Shown here: piece by piece, positions 44,519-55,140 of the stretch
How positions within the stretch are numbered: the first letter of the stretch is position 1
Layout of the letters: every line of letters begins with the position of its first letter
Source of the DNA: Liriodendron chinense
Taxonomy: Eukaryota > Streptophyta > Magnoliopsida > Magnoliales > Magnoliaceae
Assembly: GCA_003013855.2 (NCBI GenBank)
Contig: ML058385.1
Location: 248,001-312,000, forward strand
DNA: 64,000 nucleotides
Reading direction: 5' to 3'
Notes under the pieces: generated by a model
What the model was told of the DNA's origin: nothing
The model's input: the letters and a program-made list of their open reading frames with translations, nothing else
Databases searched by the model: none
Made by a program: the position numbers and the translations under genes

Positions 44519-45261
44519 TAGAGGTGGGCACAAACCAAGCCAGATCGAAAGTTATGCTCGGAATGGTTCGAAAAAGCTCAACTTGGATTGGTTTGAATGG
44601 AAGTTCAAACCAAACCAAGCCTCAGAGTCAAGCTTGTTTGAAAAAACAAACCAAGCTCAAACTAGGACAGTACCGGCTCAGCTCGGCTCAAAGCTCGATT
44701 TGTTTCAGCTCGGTTTGATTCGGCTCGTAGATTGTAAGCTCACTATTTCTGGTGGTGTGATCCACTTGAGCTTTGGATATGATTCCATTTCGAGATCATG
44801 TCCTAAAATGATATGTAAAACAGATGGACAACATGGATAATACATAATACATATACATGAATACACACTGTTTCCTTGCACTCGTAAAATTATGCTCGTG
44901 TACTTTTGTTTGGAAAATACTCTTACATGTTTATTTTGAAGTTGCACTCCTTTGAAGGATGTTAAACATCATATAGGAAGATATGTTTGTACTTTTTTTT
45001 CTAACCTTTTAGATTCTTTTCTAATTAAATAAACAAGCAAAAAAAGAGCCGCTGCTTGTTTGAACTCAGCCCAGCCCGATTTAAAATTTTCGACCAAACC
45101 GATCCCAGCTTGAACCAGATTTTTCTGGAGAAAACCAAACTCGAGCCACATGGGTCGGCCCGAAACCCAAACCAAGACGATCCACAAACCGCAGTGGTAC
45201 AAAAACAAACCAAACCAAACTAGGGCTTACTCGACTCGGCCCGAATCATTGCCCACCTCTA
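44519..45261. mobile_element. hAT-type non-autonomous element (743 bp)
   Basis: Terminal inverted repeats TAGAGGTGGGCA and TGCCCACCTCTA, flanked by a perfect 8-bp duplication TATACAAC (44511-44518 and 45262-45269). The TIR form and 8-bp duplication are diagnostic of hAT. No transposase is encoded. The arms are rich in 'aaccaaaccaagc' and 'cggctcg' phrases. The centre (about 44,740-44,860) resembles a GL LTR module, so it appears to carry captured LTR DNA. Confidence 0.9.
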
Positions 45262-45634
45262 TATACAACCATGCTTCATTATCTCCTCTAAGTATAAATT
45301 AGCTCCTCTAATAATGGATTCTCCTTAATCTTAACCTAACCCCAGCTATGGTTGCATTAATCCAACCCAACTCCCATCGCTAGTCAATTCTCTACAAAAG
45401 TACCCCTTAACCGCTTCTTTCATTTTTCCATCTTGTAGAGAGGAGAGAGACAGAGAGAGAGAGTTTGTAGGAGATAGATTGGAAGGCCATCTTCAATCTC
45501 AACCATCAATCTTAACCCTTGATCAAGGTGATCACACTCCCCTCACCTTCCCTTTCCTTGTTTCCTTGATTTCTTTCCTTGTGATGTAGGTGTAGGACCC
45601 ACTGATGTGGGCCCCATTTTGAGGATCACATGCG
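45262..45634 (+). repeat. Old GL-like LTR, piece 2
   Basis: Continuation of the old LTR: a GA-rich tract (45,440-45,465), 'gaaggccatcttcaatctcaaccatc', then 'gacccactgatgtgggccccat'. Cut at 45,634 by C2. Confidence 0.55.
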
Positions 45635-47552
45635 TGAAAGTACGTCGGTAGTCTACCACAACACCTTCGTATGTGCGGAAGCTTAAAGAGCAACTAGAAT
45701 TATGGCTAAGCCCTATAGGGGGGGTGATTAGGACCTTTTGAAATTCTTTTCGCTTGCTTACATAATTTAACAAATTAAACTAAGTAAGCAAGAACACTTC
45801 GGCTTCCAAGCCTAAGTGGATCCAATCACAAGACTAGCAGATGGTTAAGCAATAAACAACCTAGTTTAAGCATGCATAGGTAAACAAATGATTTAAATAA
45901 TCAAGCTCCTAACCTATGTAACCATGTAGACTTATGAGAATGGATCAATGAGCTCAAGTCTACACTACTAGTGAAAGTACATCTTATGTGTGGATGTGTC
46001 TATCTAGTGCCTAGCATACATTCCTATCAAGCATTCATAATTAAACAATTAAACTTACAATGCTAAGATATCAATGTGCTCAATTCAATCACAAACACAA
46101 GCATGTATAGTGGTTCGACTTTGGGTCTACTCCACTCCCGGTTCAAGTACTCAACTCCTTTGAGCACACCGGCATTCACTATCGAAGGTTTTAAATGAGG
46201 TTCACCTCTCAACCTTTACACGGAGGTTTTACCGGTTCACCTCTCAACCATAATCGGAGTTTTGGACAAAGGGTTAACTCTCAACTCGAACGGAGTTTTG
46301 GATATAGGCTAACTCTCAACCCGACGCATGTTCACTCCCGTGTCGGAGGCTCCCCCTTGGAGACTTTGTTTAGGCCCGGCTAACGGGCTAAAGAGTGCTA
46401 AACAACCCCCAGTCTTTAGGCCGACAAATGGGCTAAGGAACGGCCAACGTCCCTAATACGAGTTTGACAAACAAACTCTACACTCAACTCCCACAGGGAA
46501 TTGAGTGGATAGACTCTCAATAAAGACAACCTTACTTGTCGGATGAGCCCCTTGTTCAGCGCCTATTCAGGTTGCTTGATCTTCGCTCTCCTGTGCTTCA
46601 ATCAGCTTCCCTTGCTCCCACGATCATGTTGCCTTTGCGTCACCAATGCCTCAGCTACACTCGATTAATCACCTTACTTGTGATGCCTTTGAGATGCCCA
46701 AGGTGATAGGAGGGTAGGTTTGAGAACTCTACAACTATTAGGAATGGGTTGCCTAGAGTTTCTCTCCTACAACGATCTCATCTTAGAGTTTTGGATAAGG
46801 ATATGCCTATTAAGGAAAATCCAAACTCTAGAGATCAGGAGGGGATGAAGGTCATCTTCTTCATGAGCTTAGAATGCTCCAATCTTGTGTTAAAGCACAA
46901 GGAAGATGCCTCGTATAGGTTGGCAATGAGCATCAAATGGTCTCCAACAATGGTGGCTTCACTCCTCTCAAAATCCCTCTTCTTGCCCCTCAAAATGAGC
47001 CAAGCCCCTTTATAAAAGATGTTCAAACGGACAAAAAATGGGCAGAAAACGGCTAGTCCCGACCGGTCGGCCAAAGGCCAGTGAAGACAATGGACTTTAC
47101 TGTCTAGAGGGGGGTCTGTCAGACTGGTCGGCCCAAAGGCCTGAGCAGACAGCAACTTGCTGTATGGACTGGCAGCCAGTCCGACCAATCTTGACCGGCC
47201 GGGACCGATCGGACAGGCCTGGGTTCAGCCCATATGTATGCTGACCCACCTATTTCACAACCCTCTCTCCTAGGCTATAGTTTAGATGGTCTTTTGGTAC
47301 ACCTAGGGCCAAACTATGATGACTAAAGGTTTTTCTAATATGGTCAAGGTCATCAAAAGGTTACAGGTTTGGTTTTGGTCAAGGTTAAGGCGTAACAAGG
47401 CATCACTTTCACCTGTTTCTTCTTCCTTAATGCAGCTGGGCCACTTGAGTCTTCGGTCTTCGTCTTCATTAAGCTCAACCGACACTAGACTCACTGATCT
47501 AAGTGATTGACAAACAAGGTGCGCTAGTATGCCACGAAAAAGTGCACTAACA
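45635..47552 (-). repeat. C2 3' LTR
   Basis: In plus orientation it begins TGAAAGTACGTCGG and ends GTGCACTAACA. TATA box TATAAAGG on the minus strand at 47008-47015. Upstream in sense lie GACCGGTC-type palindromes (47,045-47,215). The R/U5 side has repeated 'ctctcaacc...cggagttttgga' phrases (46,195-46,330). Confidence 0.95.
47045..47215 (-). repeat. Palindromic repeats upstream of C2 TATA
   Basis: Variants of CCGACCGGTCGG and 'gaccgatcgg' recur here and at 50,960-51,150 in the other LTR, immediately upstream of the TATA box. Confidence 0.75.
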
Positions 47553-47566
47553 ATCTCCCCCTTTGT
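47553..47566 (-). other. C2 polypurine tract
   Basis: The minus strand reads ACAAAGGGGGAGAT directly before the 3' LTR (TGTTAGTGC). Confidence 0.9.
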
Positions 47567-48451
47567 CAATTACTTACAAAAACCTAACCTACCAAAACAA
47601 AAACATGAACAAGAGATTACATTGATAATGAATTAAATACAAGACTCTTAACATGACTAATTAAGCAGCTCCTCTTCAGTTTACTCCCCTATAACCTGTC
47701 AGTCCCTACATCACAAAACATAGCAAACTAGTTTTGGTGGGACTTAATCTTTCTCCCCCTTTTTGTCAGCAATTGACAAACTATTCTCTCCCCCTTAATG
47801 ATATATCAATTAAGGTTAATGTAAGAGTAGATAGTATGTCGCAGTTATAACTATAAGCATATGCTAACAAAAAGAGTATAAGGTGCATGAACATAAAACC
47901 ATGGAGCATGCTAAGAAACATGATTATCAAGAGAATGTAACTATCTAATTATAGTTAATCATGCATAATTGGTCAAAGATATACGTTTGCAATAAAAGCA
48001 CAAAGGGCTTATAGCCCAATCAACCAACCTCCCCTATGGTATATCAAGACCAATACTAAGAAAAGATTAGCATACAATGAAGCATATAATTCAGCAAAAT
48101 TAACTAATCTAAGCATGATGATAGTCTAGCAAGCAAATATACAAGTTAAAAGCAAGGCTAAACTACCAAATTTGGGCTCATGAGGCTTGAATCCTCTGAT
48201 TTGCCCATACACACAGAAATGAGGTTGAAATCCTCAGATTTTCCTATTTAAGCATTTCTAGCTACCCTCACTAACTATGTTTAGTTTGATTAGCCTAAGG
48301 ATAACTAATTTCCACAACACCCTCATAAAATGTAGCATGAGGTGAGGGGTTGAGAACTCCTCCTAGAAGGGATAGCGGTCGGGATCCTCTCTTAGATTAG
48401 GGGGAAGAGAGGTAGTGGTGAAAGCCGTGAGAGCTAAATCAATATTTTGGC

Positions 48452-49461
48452 TCACATCACTGTGAAGTCACTAGATTTGGATTCGGACTCCTCCGTATCA
48501 TCCCAAGTGGCAGTCATTGCCTTTTTACCTTTCGGCTTAGGCCCATTCGGACATTTCGGGGCAATATAGCCACGATGACCGCAACCGTAGCAACGGACGG
48601 ATGAAGGTTTGGATGATTTCCATTTATGTTTTTCACCCTTCTTGTCATTCTTGTCACGGCTACTCCCTCTATCAAATTTGAGAAATTTTGTCAATTTTTT
48701 GTTCAACTTTTCTTCTTCATCATCCTCATCATCACTATCTTCCTCCGACTCACTCTTAATTTTCTTATGTTTGTGAGAGGACTTTAGAGCGATGTTTTTC
48801 TTTTTAGAAGGGGCCTTAAAGTGTAGTTCATGAGTTTGTAGGGAACCTATGAGTTCTTCTCCTTTCATGTTATCTATGTCTCTACACTCCTCTAAGGCTA
48901 CTACCTTGGTGTTAAATCTTTCCGGGAGGGACCTAAGAATTTTTCTACATATACGTCCTTCCGGAACCCGATCACCCAAGACAAACATGGAGTTGCAAAT
49001 ATCAAAAAGTTTAGTATAAAACTCCATGAAGGTTTCAGTCTCTTCCATCCTAATGTTTTCAAATTTGGTGGTTAAGAGCTGAAGCTTCGAGCGTCTTACT
49101 ATGCTAGTTCCCTCGTGGGCAACCTCAAGTATATCTGACGCTTCTTTTACAGTTGCACATGTGAGAATGCGCTGAAATTCATTCGGAAAAACCGCACAGC
49201 AAATTGCATTGACAGCTTTGGCATTTGCAATGTATTGAGCTCTCTCTCGGCCATCCCATTTCGCATCATCTTTGAAATGACAATATATCTCCCATTAACC
49301 TCCACTTGCTCGGTGGGCAAGGTATATACATTTTGTGTGCTTAGCCACACCGGACGGTCCACAGATTGGAAAAAAATCCTCATTCTAGCATTCCAATAGG
49401 CGTAGTTGGACCCGTCAAAGAATGGTGGACGGTTGGTGGTACTCCCATCTCGGTTAGACAT
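48452..49461 (-). pseudogene. gag: C2 gag
   Basis: Copia Gag read leftwards from ATG 49461. N-terminal motif FFDGSNYAYWNARMRIFF. A one-base frame break near 49,280 shifts the reading; the second frame is open over 49048-48452 (198 codons) with ETFMEFYTKLFDICNSMFVL, KILRSLPERFNTKVVALEEC, a Lys/Asp/Glu-rich stretch and the zinc knuckle region at about 48,605-48,560. The knuckle reads CYGCGHRGYIAPKC: the His of C-x2-C-x4-H-x4-C is Tyr (TAT for CAT or CAC). The acidic tail ends in DFTVM-stop. It is closely related in layout to the C1 gag. With a frame break and a lost zinc ligand it is probably not functional now. Confidence 0.9.
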
Positions 49462-49518
49462 TATGCTAGTGCTCCGGTACCGGATCTTACTCTAGACGGT
49501 TAAGTTCTTGATGAGCAA

Positions 49519-49533
49519 CCCGCTCTGATATTA
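49519..49533 (-). promoter_or_regulatory. C2 primer binding site, mutated
   Basis: The minus strand reads TAATATCAGAGCGGG where TGGTATCAGAGCGGG is expected for the initiator-tRNA-Met primer. There are two adjacent G-to-A changes. Confidence 0.85.
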
Positions 49534-49535
49534 AT

Positions 49536-51481
49536 TGAAAGTACGTCGGTAGTCTAACACGACACCTTCTTATGTGTGGAAGCTTAAAGAGCAACTAGAA
49601 TTATGGCTAAGCCCTATAGGGGGGTGATTAGGACCTTTTGAAATTCCTTTCACTTGTTTACACAATTTAACAAATTAAACTAAGTAAGCAAGAACACTTC
49701 GGCTTCCAAGCCTAAGTGGGTCCAATCACAAGACTAGCAGATGGTTAAGCAATAAACAACCTAGTCTAAGCATGCATAGGTAAACAAATGATTTAACTAA
49801 TCAAGCTCCTAACCTGTGCAACCTATGTAGACTTATGAGAATGGATCAATGAGCTCAAGTCTACACTACTAGTGAAAGTACATCTTGTGTGTGGATGTGC
49901 CTATCTAGTGCCTAGCATACATTCCTATCAAGCATTCATAATTAAAAAATTAAACTTACAATGCTAAGATATCAATGTGCTCAATTCAATCACAACACAA
50001 GCATGTATAATGGTTCTACTTTGGGTCTACTCCACTCCCGGTTCAAGTACTCAACTCCTTTGAGCACACTGACATTCACTATCGAAGGTTTTAAATGAGG
50101 TTCACCTCTCAACCTTTACACGGAGGTTTTACCGGTTCACCTCTCAACCATAACCGGAGTTTTGGACAAAGGGCTAACTCTCAACCCAAACGGAGTTTTG
50201 GATATAGGCTAACTCTCAACCCGACGCACGTTCACTCTCGTGTCAGAGGAAGCCCCTTGGAGACTTTGTTTAGGCCCAGCTAACGGGCCAAGGAGTGCCA
50301 AACAACCCCTAATCTTTAGGCCAACAAACGGGCCAAAGAACGGCCAACGTCCTTAGTACGAGTTTGACAAACAAACTCTACACTCAACTCCCACAGGGAA
50401 TTGAGTGGATGGACTCTCAATAAAGACAACCTTACTTATCGGATGAGCCCCTTGTTCAGCGCCGGTTCGGGTTGCTTGATCTCCGCTCTCCCATACTTCA
50501 ATCAACTTCCCTTGCTCCCACGATCGTGTTGTCGTTGTGTCACCAATGCCTCAGCTACACTCGATCAATCACCTTACTTGTAATGCCTTTGAGATGCCGA
50601 AGGTGATAGGAGGGTGGGTTTGAGAACTCTACAACTATTAGGAATGGGTTGCCTAGAGTTTCTCTCCTACAACGATCTCATCTTAGAGTTTTGGATAAGG
50701 ATATGCCTATCAAGGAAGATCCAAACTCTAGAGATCAAGAGGGGATGAAGGTCATCTTCTTCATGAGCTTGGAATGCTCCAATCTTGTGTTAAAGTAGAA
50801 GGAAGATGCCTTGAATAGGTTGGGAATGAGCATCAAATGGTCTCCAACAATGGTGGCCTCACTCCTCTCAAAATCCCTCTTCTTGCCCCTCAAAATGAGC
50901 CAAGCCCCTTTATAAAAGATGTTCAAACGGACAAAAAAGGGCAGAAAACGGCTAGTGCCAACCTGTCCCGACCGGTGGCCAACGGCCAGTGAAGACAGTG
51001 GACTTTACTGTCTAGAGAGGGGTCTGTCCGACCGGTTGGCCCAAAGGCCTGAGCACACAGCAGCTTGCTGTCTAGACTGGCAACCAGTCCGACCGGTCTT
51101 GACCGATCGGTCCAGTCCAGCCGACCAACCGGGACCAGTCGGACAGGCCTGGGTTCAGCCCATATGTATGCTGACCCACCCATTTCACAACCCTCTCTCC
51201 TAGGCCATAGTTTAGATGGTCTTGTGGTACACCTAGGGCCAAACTATGATGACTAAAGATTTTTCTAATATGGTCAAGGTCATCAAGAGGTTAAGGGTTT
51301 GGTTTTGGTCAAGGTTAAGGCACAACAAGGCATCACTTTTACCTGTTTCTTCTTCCTTGATGCAGCAGGGCCACTTGAGTCTTCGGTCTTCGTCTTCATT
51401 AAGCTCAGCCGACACTAGACTCACTGACCTAAGTGATTGACAAACAAGGTGCACTAGTATGCCACAAAAAGTGCACTAACA
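49536..51481 (-). repeat. C2 5' LTR
   Basis: Same boundaries in kind as the 3' LTR. TATA at 50908-50915 (minus). It differs from the other LTR by many substitutions and small indels, so the insertion is not recent. Confidence 0.95.
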
Positions 51482-51675
51482 ATGCCATCTGAACCGTTCA
51501 CAGCAGTCAAAGGGTTTGATGGAGGCAAAATACAAAAATAAGCTCGATCTAGAGTTTGTATGGGATCCACTGATCGTGGGCCCCACTGATGTTTATCAGC
51601 CATCCAACCTATTTATAAGGTCACGCATACCTAAAAGAAGGGACCAAGCAAGTATCAATATGATCAAATTTGAGT
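51482..51675 (+). repeat. Old GL-like LTR, piece 3
   Basis: Starts with the C2 target duplication and contains 'gggatccactgatcgtgggccccactgatgtttatc', a GL-module phrase. It is the far side of the LTR into which C2 inserted. Confidence 0.55.
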
Positions 51676-52061
51676 GGGAAATGCTATAGAACGGGCATTT
51701 GGAGTACTAAAATCAAGATTTCCAATATTGAGGTGCGCCCCATCCTATCTGCTAGAGACACAAGTAGAGATTGTAATAGCATGTTTTATCATTTATAATC
51801 ATATTGTCAACGAGAGGAAGATGTGCTTCTCAAAAAATCCTATAATATAGATGATGATGGAAGTTCAGATGATGAAGACCTTCCACGCACTAATAAAATT
51901 GATAATCAAGCAGTTGAAATTGGATAAAGAGACAACTTTAGGTCAAATGAGCCAACTAGAAGGGAGAGGGATGCTTGGAACCAATTTCGTGATAGAATTG
52001 CAAAATCTATGTATAAAAAATTTAATTCTAATGTTGCAAAATCAATGTTTTGTAATTGTTA
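51676..52061 (+). pseudogene. PIF/Harbinger transposase, C-terminal fragment
   Basis: The end of a DDE_4-type nuclease. It reads GNAIERAFGVLKSRFPILR, the hallmark around the last catalytic Glu of plant Harbinger transposases. Next come ETQVEIVIACFIIYNHIVNE and, after a frameshift near 51,845, an acidic stretch and RRERDAWNQFRDRIAKSMYK. The N-terminal two thirds with the catalytic Asp pair are absent. It ends shortly before the solo LTR at 52,187. Confidence 0.87.
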
Positions 52062-52186
52062 AATTTTCATTTGTAACTATATTTTCGTATTTGAAGAATC
52101 ATATATTTCTTTCTTATGCCTAACTTCTTATATGTTCATTTGCATTCTAATAGAAATGTCAACACAAAACGAATATGCTTCGGCTC

Positions 52187-53883
52187 TATTAATGCACTTT
52201 TCTGTGGCATACTAGTGCATCTTATTTGTCAATCACATGTGTCTATGTGTTGTAATGTCAGTTGAGCCTTTGCAAGCTAAAGATCAAAGATTTAAGTGGA
52301 CCAGAAGCATCAAGGAAGAAGAACAAGTAAAAGAGATGCCTTGGTGACCCTAACCCTTTAAACCAAATCAACCCTTAAACCTCTAGATGACTTGGACCCA
52401 TTAGGTATACCCTTAGTCATCATGGAATGGCCTTAGGTGTCCCAAAAGACCACCCATAGAAAGGCCTTAAAGGTTTGGGAACTGTTGTAAACAAACAGCC
52501 CAAACAGCAGTTTCGATTGGTCTTCGATCCATCGAAGATTAATTTCAATGGGACTTCGATCCATCGAAGGAGTGGTTTCAATCCATCGTAAATTTAGTCC
52601 AGCAAACTAGAACTCTCTGGACAGTTTTGTGATCCATCAAACAGCTCTCTTTGATCCATCAAAGTTGGTGTTTCGATCCATCGAAGAAGAGGTCGATCTA
52701 TCAAGAATATGTCCAGCAACATTTCTGAACTCACTGGACTATTTTTCGATCCATTGTAACAGGCTTTGGATCTATTGAAAGGTATTTGGATGCATCGAAG
52801 CATTGTGAATTTACCCACTTTTTACCATTGGAGATTTATCTATAAAAGCAGGGGAGTTCGTATTTGGGCTTGAGAGAGGGATTTTGAGGAGTTAGAAGCC
52901 ACCATTGTTGAAAATCATTAAAAGCTCTAATCCTAACCCATTGCAAGTCATTCTCCTTGTGATTCATCACAAGCATGGAGCATTCAAAGCTCAAAAGAGA
53001 ATAATCTTGTTCCCTCTTGATCTCTAGATTTTAAAACATAAACTAGATAGTTAAATCCTTGTCTAAACTCTATAGAAATATCCTTGTAGGTGAAATTCTC
53101 TAGGCAACCATTGTCCATTAGTTATAGAGATTTTAAACCTACCTCCTATCACCTTGGGCATCTCAAGAGCACCTCATGCAAGGTGATTGATCATTGAACT
53201 GGAGCATTGGCGACGCATCGACAACAACATCGAGAGAGCATAGGGGAGCTGATTGAAGCACGAGAGAGCTGAGATCAAGCAAACCCAAGTGGCGTATCAA
53301 TGGGGCTTAAATCCGACAAGTAAGATTGTCATTTGTGTTGAGTCCAACCACTCTCTTCCCGTAGGGAATTGAATGTAGAGTTTGATTGCAAACTTGATAG
53401 GCCCGGTTGTAGGACCTAGGCCTGATTGTAGGGCCGAATCAAGTCTCCAAGTAGGGAGCCTCCGGCAGGAGTATACGCTAGGTTTGGTTGTAGGACCCTG
53501 GGCTTATGAGTGAAGACTAAATTGATGTTTAGTTGTAGGACCTTAGCTCTTTAGGATAGCCTAAAACCTTTGAGGTTCAGTTGTAGGACTTTGGCTTGGT
53601 TGTAGGATCTTGACTCGATTGTAGAGCCTAAAACCTTTGAGGTTTGGTTGTAGGACTTGGGCTTATGAGTGAAGCTTAAATTGAGGTTCGGTTGTAGGAC
53701 CTTGGCTCTTGAGGAGATCCTAAATTGTCAAATCTCCAAAGGGGAGCCACTGATACGGGTGTGTACGTAATCGACCAGCATGGGTGCATACATATATGTT
53801 TGGTTGTAGCCATAATTCTAGTTGCTCCACCAAGCTTTTGCGTATAAGCGTAGGGTGTCGTTTAGACTACCGACGCAATTTCA
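52187..53883 (+). mobile_element. Solo LTR related to C2 (1,697 bp)
   Basis: It begins TATTAATGCACTTTTCTGTG (C2: TGTTAGTGCACTTTTTGTGG) and ends 'agactaccgacgcaatttca' (C2 end: 'agactaccgacgtactttca'). It is flanked by the perfect 5-bp duplication GGCTC (52182-52186 and 53884-53888). The middle has diverged. TATA box TATAAAAG at 52841-52848, preceded by repeated TTCGATCCATCGAA (52523, 52555, 52672 and variants). The R/U5 side has a repeated 'ggttgtaggacctNgg' (53,395-53,700). No internal region remains: LTR-LTR recombination product. Confidence 0.93.
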
Positions 53884-53912
53884 GGCTCGTAAGAGAAGTA
53901 ATTAAATGGAAC

Positions 53913-55140
53913 ATGGCGATGGATAACACAATAATTGAGGTGTTATTATAACATATCGACTTCGGTTATCATTGTGATAATGGAACATTTAAACCAACAT
54001 ATACTGCAATAAGTAGTTCGATCCGTGACAAACTACACATCGAGCTAACCGACAAGCACTGCAAAAATCGAATCAAAACATTAAAGAAGAATTCTACATT
54101 GTCAAAATCTCGCACGAGATGAGTGGATTTAGATGGGATGTCGATCGCCAATGTGTTATTGTGGAACTAAAAGTATGGGATGCCTATATTGAGGTAAATT
54201 CTTGAAATTAATTTTTTTTATTTCTTAATAAATATAGCTTTCAAGTGCAAAATATATAATAATTTCTTCCATTTTAATATTTACAGAAACATTCTGAAGC
54301 GAGGGACTTTCAGTACAACTCGTTTCTTTATTAGGACAACATGATAAAAATAATTGGGATCGATCATACTATTGGCAATATAGGAAACTCCAATGACCAT
54401 CAGATATGATTCGATCAGGTCCTAAATAATCAAGAATCCTCCCATTTTTTTACCGGAAGGATCCGAACTAAACAATTTGTGTCTCACTCGATCATTAGTC
54501 ACTAAGAGGTCAGAAATATATCTCCATTCAATAGAAAGAGAATGAACATTCATTTGATCTTGATCCTTGTCGAGCGAAAAAAGGACTATATTGGATCTGC
54601 ATGGACCTCCTGATAATATCATGGCTGTATTATGAGCTACATGAAAATACCCCTTATCACATGGGAGGAATTTGACTCTTTCCCCTTATCACAAATACAC
54701 AACCTGAAACATTCCCAGCTACATCGCCTGCATTTAGAACAACTGACACTCCACTAGTCGAGTTATCTTCATCTAAGCCACAAAAAAAAGAACTCCAAAG
54801 TCTCTTATGAGGTGGCAAGAAAGGTGAAAGATTTAACCTCGACTGTGAAAAACTACACGAATATAATGAATCGAATTCAAGACACACTAAATAATTTCAT
54901 GCAAACGCACAAGTAAGTCGTGAGCAAGAAAAGTGAGTTTGAGCAATATATAGTGGAGAGCATGTTGAGCATGACAAGCATTGGCGAAAGGTACGGGTAA
55001 AGAGTACTGAAGCATCTTGTCACATACATGGAATTAACGAAGCTCTCTATCTTAATGCCTGTTGAATTGAAATATGATTTTTTGAAAAATATTATGGGAG
55101 ATTGAAGATATCGAATTGTCCTCATATTTGCTTTTATCAA
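53913..55140 (+). pseudogene. PIF/Harbinger Myb/SANT-like accessory gene
   Basis: The DNA-binding partner protein of Harbinger transposons. ATG 53913 opens AMDNTIIEVLL, then decayed Myb/SANT-like sequence follows with FYIVKISHEMSGFRWDVDRQ and CVIVELKVWDAYIE ending at about 54,192. A GTAAAT donor and TTTACAG acceptor (ending 54,286) bound an AT-rich ~94-bp intron, after which KHSEARDFQYNSFLY continues the domain. Later traces (54,665-55,130) give a Ser/Thr/Pro-rich linker and broken C-terminal frames. Stops and frameshifts are numerous. With the transposase fragment on the other side of the solo LTR, both came from one element. Confidence 0.75.

Larger units (their letters stand above)
45635..51481 (-). 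mobile_element. C2: complete copia-type element with gag only
   Basis: 5,847 bp, minus strand. Two LTRs (1,918 and 1,946 bp), PBS, PPT and near-perfect 5-bp target duplication (ATGCG at 45630-45634, ATGCC at 51482-51486). The internal 1,983 bp carry one gag gene; protease, integrase, RT and RNase H are all absent. This is the structure described for plant TR-GAG elements. The 47,567-48,451 part between gag and PPT is AT-rich noncoding DNA, matched by the fragment at 13,198. Confidence 0.92.

Noticed and set aside
52505..52800. TTCGATCCATCGAA repeats as a CRISPR-like array
   Set aside because: Spacing is irregular, the repeats are degenerate and short, and the locus is a eukaryotic LTR promoter.
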